Source: Pleurodeles waltl | Lineage: Eukaryota > Chordata > Amphibia > Caudata > Salamandridae | DNA length: 64,000 nucleotides | Assembly (NCBI RefSeq): GCF_031143425.1 | Contig: NC_090449.1 | Coordinates: 759,660,235 to 759,724,234, forward strand | Direction: 5' to 3' | Part shown: positions 45,340 to 55,142 of the stretch, piece after piece | How the letters are laid out: the number at the start of each line of letters is the position of its first letter | How positions within the stretch are numbered: the stretch's first letter is position 1 | Program-made: the position numbers and the translations under genes | Notes under the pieces: generated by a model | What the model saw: the letters and a program-made list of their open reading frames with translations, nothing else | The model's database searches: none | Told to the model about the DNA's origin: nothing

Positions 45340-46900
45340 AAAAACTAGGAATGAGACTATTCAGTACCTGGAAGAGAGGATGCTACAGTTTGAAAAAGCC
45401 ACGAGTGCCTCATCAACAGGTACACAAGTGGCCCAGACTGAATATCATGATGAAGTTAAAAGAACAACAAGGGATAGATATGCAAGTACAAAGATGAAAG
45501 TAAGGGACAATAGGGATAAAGCAGGTTGCTTTCTGAGCTGACTAAGCAAGAGAGAAGAGGTGGCTAGATGGAAAGTAGGAAATACCAGACCGGGGTGTAG
45601 GGCTATAGCCCCAGATTAAGGAATAGCACTTGCCTTCACAGATTATTACTTGTACTGTAACGAGCAAGAGACTGGTGGAGCCTGTGAAATATCTGTCTTT
45701 CTAACCAATTTGCTCCTTGCAAGGTTGACAGCACTCAGTTGAAATTACTTCAAAAATGACTTAACAATTGAAAAGGTGACAAGGGCCATTCAACAGATGC
45801 AAACCAGTAGTGTGAGGGAATTATTGAAACTCCTGGCCTCCATAGGTATCCCACTAATACCAAATATTTCGGAGGACATATCTAGACAGAAGAACTTCCA
45901 GTAGACCTCTGATAGATCACTATCATACCCATTTGGAAGAGAGAAAATCCCAGGACTGTGTTCCTCATATCAGCTAATTTTACTCCTCAATGTGGGATGA
46001 ACGTATTTAGTCAAATTACATGTGAATAGAACATGGGGAATCATAGCAACATTCATCAATCTGGACCAATGTGGTTTTATGCCACAAAGGCTTATTAGGA
46101 TATATTTGCATAGAGAAGATGAGGGAATCAAATTAGGCATTAGCAATCCCAGCTCTCAAATGTGAAAAGGCATCTGACTCCACTGACTGCCAATACTAAA
46201 CTGTAATCCTGATCTGGGCCAAAGATGTGGGCCTGGATTAGATTGCTCAATATCAAACTCTTGGTGGCAGGAAGGGTTAAGGGGTATTATTCAGAACTCT
46301 GACTTGGAGAAGGCGGGGTGAGGCAGGGTAGCTCCTGCTCCATCCCTCCCTCCTCTTAGCTTGTTTGGTCTGGCAGTAGAACCCTGGCATGTTGGATCAA
46401 GTCAGAAGACCTGAATCAGTGAATCCAGCTCTGGCATGGAGCAGGAGGATAAGATCTTGCTCTATGCAGATTACATTCTCTTTTACATAGCAACCCCTCT
46501 CAGAACATTCCCTGGCTGCTTGGCATGTTTCATACCTGTAGAGAACACACCAGGTTTCAGGTTACCTGATCCAAAACAAACTACTTGCCAAAAAAAAAAA
46601 AAAAGAAAAACACCTGGAATATGGGGAACACACACAGGAAGCTTTGGTGACCAGAGATTGTTTCCGATACATAGGGATGGAGACCACACAAAACAGAACA
46701 GCATTTCTAGACCACAACCCAAAAGTACTGTTGCTAACTTTCACAACGAAGTGCAACATAGTCAAAAACTACCAATTGCACTGATGGCCAGAGAAACTAA
46801 TTTTAAAATAATCCAACCAAAGATGTTGTATGCTGTGCAATACACCATGTAAATGATCTGGATGCAGAAATATGTTTTCATAGTGTGGGCCACAGGGTGC
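45340..46900 (+). pseudogene. Heavily decayed L1-like LINE ORF2 remnant
   Basis: Fragmentary plus-strand readings align with L1-type ORF2. A basic linker region lies near 45350-45600, PIWKREN-like sequence near 45930, DQCGFMPQ near 46065, an AFDS-like remnant (KCEKASDS) near 46160, and LLYADYILFY near 46460 in place of the catalytic FADDILLF. The second catalytic Asp is replaced by Tyr and stops are frequent. It is a much older insertion than the copy at 37361-42374 and no ends are visible. Confidence 0.65.
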
Positions 46901-46972
46901 CCTGGGAGAACTCTTCACTTTATAAGATTTGCTAGATTAATTCAACTTTCTGGAGGAAACAACTCAGGGATG

Positions 46973-48867
46973 AACAAGTTACTAACCTTCAGTAATGGTC
47001 TTTCTGGTAGAGATTTTACCTAGCTGCAGATTCCTCAACTTCTGAATATTTACCACACTGGTTCCAGAAACGTTTCAGCAGTACCTCTGCGTACTAGTAG
47101 ATTGCACAGTGTGGCTTCACACTGTGCTGATCTGCTCTGGAAATGTTGTGCGAGGCTTATATAGGTGCCACCTCTGTGCACTGACATCAGTTGTGCCCCC
47201 AGATGCAGAAGCCCAAAAAGTGAATTTGTCATGAGCAGTGTGCAGATTCCTAGACTTTGGACTCTACCTCCTAATAAGATCCCATCAAAAAGTGGGGAGG
47301 ATGGGAGGGTCAGTGAGTAATCTGTTGCTGGATAGTCTCTACCAGAAAGAGCAATACCAAAGGTAAGTAACTTGTTCTTCACTGATAAAGATTTCTAACC
47401 ACAAATTCCTCACCTTCTGTATAGTTACCATGGCAGGATCTATTGGAAGCGAGTCTGTGAATGGACTCGAAAAAGAATGTCCTGCTGGATCGAAGCGGAA
47501 AAATGCCCCTCCCGACAGACCTGTCTTTCCAAGCAACAGTGCTTTGTGAACATATGGAGTGATGCCCAAGTAACTGCCTGGCAAATGTCTAGGACAGGGA
47601 CTGTGTGAGGTGATGCAGTAGTAGCAGCTTTGGTCCTGGTAGAATGAGAATGTAGTCCTGCCGGAAGCTAATTTTTAGCCAATGCTTAGTAGATATTACT
47701 GTAGAGCAGATCCAGCAGGAGAGCCAATTGTCCAATTAGTGTGCTATGGAATTATCCATATAGAAGCTCAATGCTCTCTTGGGGTCCAAGCGGTGGAGGT
47801 TCTCCTCCTTCTAAAAGGGTGAGGAAGAGCTTTGAAAACCTGCAGGGTGACAATTTGACCAACCAGGAACAGCTTCAGAACTTTCAGGAAGAAAGACGCC
47901 AGTCTGCAGAAGCACATTGTCTGGGAAGTAGGAAGTGTATGGTGGATTGACACAAAGAGCCTGAAGCTCACTCACATGCCATGCTGAGGAGATGGCTATG
48001 TGGAAGGCAGTCTTAATTGTGAGGAGCCATAAGAGACAGCTGTGAAGTGGTTCGAACGGAGCGCACATTAAGAAGGTCAGTACGATATTAAGGTCCCACT
48101 GGGGGATTACAAATGGAGAAGGGGAAAGCATGTACCACAACCTTTTAAGAATTGCATCACAACTGGTGATTTCAACAACAAGGGCTGATCTAGCAACCAC
48201 AAGGTCAAAAGATGACCTTTAACAGTGCCCAAAGCAAGCCTTTGCAACGCAACAGTCAGCACAAACAATAGAATGACCGATAACTTGGCCTGTGTGAGTC
48301 AATCTGGCATTTGCCAACTCAAACTACATCATACTAGTCCCTATAATGGGCACATACAGTTTTCTTCGAGGGACCCCTAGCTGTCAAGATAACAACCACC
48401 ACCTCCGGAGGAAGGTCTGAGATGTAAAGCTGCTGCTCAATCGCCAAGCATAAGAGTGTGAAGGTCTGTGTGCAGAACCCTGCCCTGGTGCTGCAACAGC
48501 AGGTCCTCCTGGAGGGGCATCTTCATTGGAGGAAATATGCTCAAGCCCAAGAGTCTTGGATACCACACTCTCTGTGCACAGTCTGGAGTCACTCTGTTGA
48601 CTTGGGCCTGGTCTGTACATATCTTTTTCAGAACTTGGGGCAGGAATGGTATTGGCAAAAAGAAATACACAAGTCTCAAGTTCCGCTCGAGAAAGAGACG
48701 CCTAAGAAACTCCAACACACAGAAGTGCTGACGTTGTGTGTTCGTGGTGGTGGCAAACAGATCGAGCTAAGCTTCTCCCCATTTGCTGAAGACATCTTTT
48801 CGCCAACTCTGGATTTAACTGCCTCATGATCCGTAAGGCACCGACAGCAGAGTTTGCAAGTCCTGGC
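46973..48867 (-). pseudogene. Old DIRS copy A: right terminus, internal complementary region, tyrosine recombinase and methyltransferase-like region
   Basis: The right terminus at 46973-47052 (AACAAGTTACTAACCTTC) and the internal complementary region near 47334-47425 resemble those of the complete DIRS. Minus-strand translation gives recombinase motifs with damaged active site: the arginine motif reads SSAWHVSELQ (47961-48008) instead of SARRVSELQ, and the nucleophile motif reads TKHCCLE (near 47530) instead of AKHYCLD. Further upstream the methyltransferase-like region shows VNRVTPDCAQRVWYP (near 48590). The copy is interrupted at 48868 by another element and resumes at about 51116. Confidence 0.85.
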
Positions 48868-51115
48868 ATTAAATTGTAATTGTAATTGTAATTGTATTTA
48901 TATAGCGCTTACTACCCCTGACGAGGCGTCGAAGAGCTTTTCGATGAGTAGCACGCTACTCCGGTACCCAAACAAGAATTAGTGATGGATTAGTATAATT
49001 TAATAAGGAGTACAGTTTTAGTATTATTATGAGTTAATTTGAGTTGCGGATATGAGAGTTTGTTAGTTAGATTGACTGGAGTAATGGAGGGGTGGAGGAG
49101 GAAAGAAATCCAGAAGTGTTAATTGGGAGTTTATCCTTCATTTACTCAATCCAAAGGCTTGAGATGAATAAAAGGGGGGCGGAGGGGAAAGAGGATGTGG
49201 AAGGGTTAGGGAGAGCATATTAGCAGGGTGAGATGAATGCAGGAGACTTTAGTAGGGTTGTGTGGGAGGTCACAGAGGTAGAGTGAGGTTTGGTGAGTTA
49301 GATGTGGGGGTGGAGGGATGAGCTTAGGCAGAGATATTTAGGAGATGAAAGTGGTCGAAGGGATTTGGGATGAGTCCGAGTGAGAATGGAGGATAGTTTG
49401 ATAGAGACATGACATAAGAGTGATGAGTAGATAAGTGTGATAAAAAGAGAGCAGAAATTCATAGAAACATGCCAGGCACAGAAACACCATATACACATAC
49501 ATACACATATATATATATATTTATACACACACACACATGACTATACACACACACATCTGCACATACAATACATAATTAGAATCATGGGTAAAAATACTTA
49601 GTCGTCCATCCATCATCCTGGTAAAAGGCGGGAACTCCCCCACCTACCTCGAGGGTGGACGGGGCGTGGCCCAGCGGGTGGAGCCCACAGGTGCTCCACA
49701 AAGGGAGAAACCCTCCACTCTGTGTCTCCAGCAGAGGAAGACAGAACCCGCGCGTCCCAGTCAGACACAGACCACGCTCCAGCACATCATCAGCTCACCT
49801 CCAGGAAGGATTCCAGATCTCCTCCGCCATGGGATCTCTGAGCGCACAGCCACGCCCCGCCCCATCCCTGCTAAGCCCAAGAGCCAGGGTGGGCCGTCCT
49901 TTCCAGAAGGTGAGCTTCAACCGCGGCATCTGCCGCGTCCACATTGTACACTAGGGTACGTGATGGGCCACGGGGCAAAACGTCTTCAGCAACCTTGTGT
50001 GCCCCCGGCAATGTCATTGCCACTAGTGCGTCCCCGCGGAGATGTCCTCGCGCCCCTGCGCATCAACAACGCACCACGCGAGTCGCCGGCAAACGCAGTG
50101 GGGTCGCCTTGGAAAGCTGTCCATCATCCTGGCAAGAGGCGGGAATTCCCCTACCTACTTCGAGGGTGGACGGGGCGTGGCTCAGCGGGCGGAGCTTACA
50201 GGTGCTCCACGAAGGGAGAACCTTCTACTCTGTGTCTCCAGGAGAGGAAGACAGAACCCGCGCGTCACAGACCACGCTCCAGCACACCATCAGTTCACCT
50301 CCAGGAAGGACTCCAGATCTTCCTCTGGTATGGGATCTCTGAGCGCACAGCCGTGCTTCATCCTTGCCAGGCCCAAGAGCCAGGGTGGCTTGTCCTTTCC
50401 AGAAGCTGAGCTTCGACTGCGGCACCTGCTACGATTATGATTGTAAGTGCTTCCTTTGAGGTTTAGTTTCTGTAAAATGAGCATCGTGGCCTACACAATC
50501 GGAGTATTTTCTACGAGTATGTCAATAAGCGTTACCTAGCATGTTTTATACGCCCCGTTTATATTCTACACTAAGGGTACGTGATGGGCCATGGGGTAAA
50601 CGTTTCCAGCAACCTTGTGTGCCTTTGGCAATGTTATTGTTACTAGTGCGTCTTTGTGGAGATGTCCTCGTGCTTCTGAGCATCAACACCGCACCACCGG
50701 AATCGGCGGTAAACGCAGTGGGGTCGTTTTGGAAAGCTGTCCATCATCCTGGTAAAAGGTGGGAATTCCTTTACCTACTACGAGGGTGGACGGGGCGTGG
50801 CTCAGCGGGCGGAGCTTACAGGTGCTTCATAAAGGGAGAACCTTCTACTCTGTGTCTCCAGGAGAGGAAGATAGAACCCGCGCGTCACAGTCAGATACTG
50901 ATTACGCTCCAGTACATCATCAGTTCACCTCCAGGAAGGATTCTGGATCTTTTCCTGCTATGGGATCTCTGAGCGCACAGCCTTGCTTTATCTTTGCCAA
51001 GCCCGAGAGTTAGGGTGGCTTGTCCTTTCCAGAAGCTGAGCTTCAACTGGGGCACCTGCTACGTTTATATTGGTAAGTGCTTCCTGTTGAGGTTTAGTTT
51101 CTGTAAAATGAGCAT
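48868..51115 (-). mobile_element. Composite element with L2-type 3' tail and tandem CpG-rich 5' units, inserted in DIRS copy A
   Basis: On the minus strand the 3' end reads AGTAAGCGCTATATAAATAC followed by repeated ATTACA units, as in L2/CR1-type LINE or SINE tails (48868-48925). The 5' end consists of tandem CpG-rich units (49606-51115). The middle (48990-49500) is purine-rich without coding motifs, and includes an AT/CA microsatellite at 49490-49555. No reverse transcriptase is present, so the element would be non-autonomous. That tail and tandem units belong to one insertion is inference from both lying inside the same DIRS interruption. Confidence 0.55.
49606..51115. repeat. Tandem array of about 2.7 CpG-rich units (511 and 620 bp)
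   Basis: The block beginning CCATCATCCTGG recurs at about 49610, 50121 and 50741. Each unit contains GAGGGTGGACGGGGCGTGG, CTCTGTGTCTCCAG and GGGATCTCTGAGCGCACAGCC. The first unit is the most CpG-rich, and units 2 and 3 show TG/CA changes at matching sites. Units 2 and 3 also share a segment ending TGTAAAATGAGCATCGTG that unit 1 lacks. Long frames here (up to 247 codons at 49666-50409) repeat with the array and contain no known domain. Tandem promoter monomers of a LINE 5' region would look like this, but that is inference. Confidence 0.85.
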
Positions 51116-51583
51116 CGTGACCGAACCGAATGAGCCTGCCAGGCGGTTCATCACCTGGAAGATCCCTTACCGATCTACCCATTTTCAGAAGTGCAAGGCC
51201 TCCAGGCATGTGGTCTGTGACACCACTCCGCCCTGTTTGTTGCAGTACAACTTGGCCGTAATGTTGCCTGTCTGCACCTGTACCAACCTCTCCTTGATGG
51301 AGGAAAGAAAGGCTTTTAATGCTAAGTGGGTGGCCCTCAGGTCCAGAAGGTTGATATGGAATCATAACTCTGCTGGAGGCCACAGGCCTCTGATCTCCAC
51401 CCCTCCCATATGTCCGGCCCAACCCAGAAGCAATGCATTGGTCACCACTGGCAACTCTGGATGGTAAGGGATAGGGGTGTGCTACTGACCCAATCGTGGT
51501 CTGGTAACCACCACTGAAGATCTACTTCAGTCTCCCCCAAAATCAGAACATGGTTGGAGAGGTTCCCTTCATGTTGTGCCCCC
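51116..51583 (-). pseudogene. Old DIRS copy A, RNase H region
   Basis: The sequence resumes the DIRS match after the nested insertion and corresponds to about 25740-26095 of the complete element (RNase H region). Recognisable shared plus-strand blocks include TCTGATCTCCACCCCTCCCA and GCATTGGTCACCACTGGC. Frames are broken. It stops at the TGTAGG end of the DNA transposon at 51584. Confidence 0.75.
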
Positions 51584-52470
51584 CTGTAGGAAGCTGGCTC
51601 TGTATATACTATATCAAAATGAGCTATAGTGTGCACAGAGTGCATTGGCTCCCCAGAAGCTTAACATAGGCTAAAGTAGATAAGACTAATGTTCTCTTTT
51701 GTGGTAGTGTGGTTGAGCAGTTAGGCTTTTGTTGTACTCACACAGAAAATAGAAGAAGCACACACTCAATTACTTCACTCTAGACCAATGGTTTATAACA
51801 AAAATTAGAACCACAAGATTCAAGTTGCAGGTATGTCCTTCAGTAGATTTGTATGTCACATGTATCAAAAGTACTTTGTTTGAAATCAATAAGTTATACA
51901 GTTCTTGAAATAGTGGCAATAATCTGTTTTAAAAATGGACACTTATTTTCAGAAAAAAGTTCCTGGTTGGGGTGGGGAGGGGAGGGGGAGAAAAGTTAGT
52001 TTGATTTGCAGGTTAGTATTAGACTTACAGTTTCAGTCTCTGGGTTTTAGGAAGTGCACTGGTTTGGGGTTCAGGTTAACCCAAAACATCCCCCCCCCCT
52101 CCCAACCCCCCCCAGCAACACAGGGCCGGCCACGTGCAGAGATCAAAGTTGAGCCAACTTAACGTGGGCTCCTATGGAGACAGGGGTACTCAGAATCAGG
52201 CCTGCCTGCAGGTAAGTACCCATGACTCGTCGGGCAGACCAGGAGGGATTGAAGAAGCACTGGAGGGGCCACAAGTAGACACCAAACACACACCCTCAGC
52301 GGCACAGGGGAAGCTGGGTGCCAACAGGACATTGGGCTTCCAATGCTGGTCTATGAGGGGACCCTGTGTGTCACTCAGAGGCTGCAGGCGAGGTCCAGGG
52401 GGTCGTCTTGGGCAGACCACAAGCTGGACAGGGAGGAGGGCAGCCTACTGAACGCTGTTGCATTGCCTCA
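51584..52470 (+). mobile_element. Left part of a TGTAGGAA-type DNA transposon
   Basis: It begins CTGTAGGAAGCTGG and aligns by eye to the copy at 58625-59400, for example TGTGGTAGTGTGG(T/C)(T/C)GAGCAG, GCACTGGAGGGGCCACAAG and a GGGGACCC(T/C)GTG-like block. Similarity fades near 52470, where unique sequence begins. No transposase is present. The matching right part of such an element is at 54681-55142, on the other side of two MASTL exons. Confidence 0.75.
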
Positions 52471-53988
52471 TAGGACAGCGGAGGTTGAGAGGTACTGTAA
52501 TGATGCATTAACTTGTTTTATTACATACTAACAATCTGTTTTTATGTAGCCCTTCAGTTCACACGGATTCGATGTCTACACACACTAAATATACTCCGAT
52601 GTGTTAGCGAGCTGAATTGTACTCAATTCACTGAGTTCATAAGGATGGAAGCCTACAGTCGACCTTGACCTTGAGAGAGTTCAAACTCGTGACCTGCAGA
52701 TCTCTGCATGTATTAGCAGCGAGCGTTTATTTCAGAGACAAATTGCCAGCAGTTCAGCTTTACTAATTTCAAATCTGAGTACTCTGTATTTACCATTCAC
52801 AGAAGAAATGAGGACCAAATGAACCAAAAATATCTACTTAACACTCAAATGTACATTATAAAGGTCCAGTGAGGTCCTAAGCTGGGCTTAATCACCTCTG
52901 CAGCGGAACGAAAAGATCAAGGCTTTCAAGTCACCTCCCTAAATTGCTGTCCCCTTCTATTTTCTGCAATGTGTTTGTTTACTCTCTGGAGATGTAAAAT
53001 GCGCCTGAAGACCATCACCCCAGAAACCAGGCCTAGACATCCAATCCCATGGAAAGCAGATAGAAGGCAGTCAGTACTGGTGGCAACAACTGAGATCTAG
53101 CTACACAAGCAAGCAACAATCCTAGGTACATTTATAAAATGTCTTCTGCATGAGGGCTGGTAGATGAACTGTACTCCTGCACAATGGGATGAAAATATCT
53201 ACTTAGATTGTTTTTTCTCATTTCGAAAGTAGAAAAAAAATGGAATGACTTTAAATGCAGAAGTAAATGCAAAGGCTACATGGAAAAATAAATCCGCGGA
53301 TGCTGATGGTTGGTTACACGTTTTGTTTTCTGCCTTTTAAATCCGAGGCTACCTAGGTTTTAATTTTCAAAAAACAAAATGGTACAGACTAAATTCCAAG
53401 AGACAAAAAGGTAGAACTAAATAGCCTTTGAATATAAACAATGTGATTCGAATTTTAATTATTTAGTATTTTGAATTTCGTTTCGTAAGTCTGGGGTACA
53501 CACAAAACATTTAGCCTTCTTGAGGACTGTCCCACAGCGAAGGAATTGACACGTATAGCAACACATCTGACAGCCGCACCAGGGAAGGTTCAGTCCCTCT
53601 TTCCTCGGAAGTTGTTTATGGAGGATGCTTTCAGCAGATGGCATATACTTTTTTAAATCTCCCAAGCCAATTTAGAACACCCATTCCGGGCAGAAAAGGT
53701 TAAGAGAGGCATAATCATAAAAGAACTCGAGAATGCCAAGGTTCAGCTTTAGAGGGCCTTTGGGAAGGGGGTGTGCAATATATTTTGAGCTCACCTTAAG
53801 AACTGAATATATACAGGTGGCTATCGCAGATTGGATCATGCTTAGTTCAGAGTTACTTACATTCTCATACTTAAATGCATTGTGTGTAGCCTGCATTCTT
53901 TGTTAGCCATTATGGGCAAAGGCAATTTGGATTTTATTTTCTTACAAACGTCCTATCAAAGGACAAAAACAAAAGCAAAAAATCTCAC
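52471..53988 (-). other. MASTL last intron, 5' part (unique sequence)
   Basis: AT-rich, without recognised repeats or exons; it directly follows the GTGAG donor of the exon at 53989-54090. A short minus-strand frame at 53459-53665 has a few cysteines but no domain that I recognise. Confidence 0.5.
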
Positions 53989-54090
53989 CTTTAAGTCCAG
54001 CTCGCTTTGCACTATCAATGCACAGGAGAATTTCAATTGCATTTTGTGCGTTCGTTGACAGTTTTTCTTCTTCTTCGGGCCAGGGAATAT
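53989..54090 (-). CDS. MASTL: MASTL (Greatwall kinase), penultimate coding exon
   Basis: The exon is 102 bp, preceded by TTTGGTTTACAG and followed by GTGAGATT. It encodes (D)[21 protein letters not shown] and [11 protein letters not shown], the late C-lobe of the kinase domain, including the conserved Arg of subdomain XI (KRAG). The first codon is split with the upstream exon (G|AT = Asp) and the last with the terminal exon (G|AA = Glu). Compared with the family, the sequence is well conserved and has no stops. Confidence 0.96.
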
Positions 54091-54165
54091 CTGTAAACCA
54101 AATTATACAAATGTAAACTCACACACAAGAGGTTGAAGTCATTCTTTGAAATGCAAAATACTTAC
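54091..54165 (-). other. MASTL minimal intron, 75 bp
   Basis: This sequence runs from GTAAGTATTTTG to TTTGGTTTACAG on the minus strand, with good donor and acceptor consensus. It is only 75 bp, near the practical minimum for vertebrate splicing, while the next intron exceeds 17 kb. Confidence 0.93.
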
Positions 54166-54279
54166 CCCGGTTTAGAATATTCTGGAATACTAGCGTTGGC
54201 GTTTCATCATTAAATGGAGGTATTCCCGTCAAAAATTCAAACAAGCAAACTCCAAGTGCCCACCAGTCTACTGCAGCAC
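54166..54279 (-). CDS. MASTL: MASTL (Greatwall kinase), kinase C-lobe exon
   Basis: The exon is 114 bp, between CTAATTGTAG and GTAAGT. It encodes (G)[18 protein letters not shown] and [19 protein letters not shown], which are kinase subdomains IX-X; the Asp of DWWALG is the conserved subdomain IX aspartate. In vertebrate MASTL this segment follows the LGTPDYLAPE activation-segment end. That upstream exon is not recognised between 54280 and 64000, so the preceding intron probably exceeds the window or the exon escaped me. The frame links in phase to the next exon across a 75-bp intron. Confidence 0.96.
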
Positions 54280-54680
54280 CTACAATTAGTGCACGAAACA
54301 ATGGTGTGAGGATGATTTTGCTGTTGGAAATCACAAATTATCAAAAGTAGGGCCGATACACAAAGGTTATATCAAATGATATATTGGCACACAAAAGCTG
54401 GATTTTACATCTTTATTGGTGCATTTTCAAAGACAGAAAATTTCATTGCCTGTCAGAAAGCAACATTCTCAGTTTATTCTTTTTTTTTGCCTATAACAGA
54501 TTTCACTGATGTTCTTTACATTTCACAATTAACAGCTTGGTACCAAATGCAACAGAGGTATAATGATTTTAGCCCCATACTTCCCAGGATGGCAATTCGG
54601 TGTCTTCTTTAAGTGTGGTAATAATCCTACAGGATCAAATTTCTAACTTTGTAACCGCTGGCTTTGGAAAGCAGTACCTA
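54280..54680 (-). other. MASTL intron sequence upstream of the kinase exon
   Basis: Unique-looking AT-rich sequence with the polypyrimidine/acceptor region next to the exon. No other exon is seen. Confidence 0.5.
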
Positions 54681-55142
54681 AGAGTTTTGACAGGTATATG
54701 CACTCAGAGAAACCACAAAAATGTATTAATAAATCCATCACTGGGCTGGAAGGCCTGCTGGAGGGGTGACTTACATATATTGCATGCAGTGTAAACGGGA
54801 CAGGGCACACAGGCTGTGTGCTATGTTGTGTTTTAATTTTAGTTATGCACCAAGACATTCACCATACAAAAACAGCACTGTGTGCACTTAGTGAGAGGGT
54901 CCCTGAGGGCGGCAGAATTCGTGTGGCAACCCTCAAGGGCCTTCCTTTAGTACTCCATGACTTTGGTACCAGGGGTACCATTTACTAGGAACTTACAGTA
55001 GTAGCTAATAGTTTTGTCAATTGGGAAAAACTGTGCAGTTTTGGGGGAAATATCTGATATTGGTGCCCTGTTTAGCAGGTACCCTGTGCACTTTCAGTCG
55101 AGGGGGATGGGGTGACCATGTGAAAAAAGGCACTTTCCTACA
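54681..55142 (+). mobile_element. Right part of a TGTAGGAA-type DNA transposon
   Basis: It aligns by eye with 60620-61083: shared blocks include TGGAGG(G)G(T/G)GACTTACATAT-like sequence, a (T)TGGTACCA(G/T)GGGTACC block and the terminus GGCACTTTCCTACA. The first recognisable similarity is near 54681-54735. No target-site duplication links this end to the left end at 51584: the flanking bases are TTCA here and CCCC there. Confidence 0.75.

Noticed and set aside
45290..45340. tRNA gene
   Set aside because: GTGGTTAAGAGCGCAGGC resembles an A-box, but no acceptor stem, B-box or cloverleaf could be traced; at most a SINE remnant.
49666..50409. 247-codon plus-strand open frame and its neighbours
   Set aside because: The frame is generated by the CpG-rich tandem units and repeats with them; no known domain.
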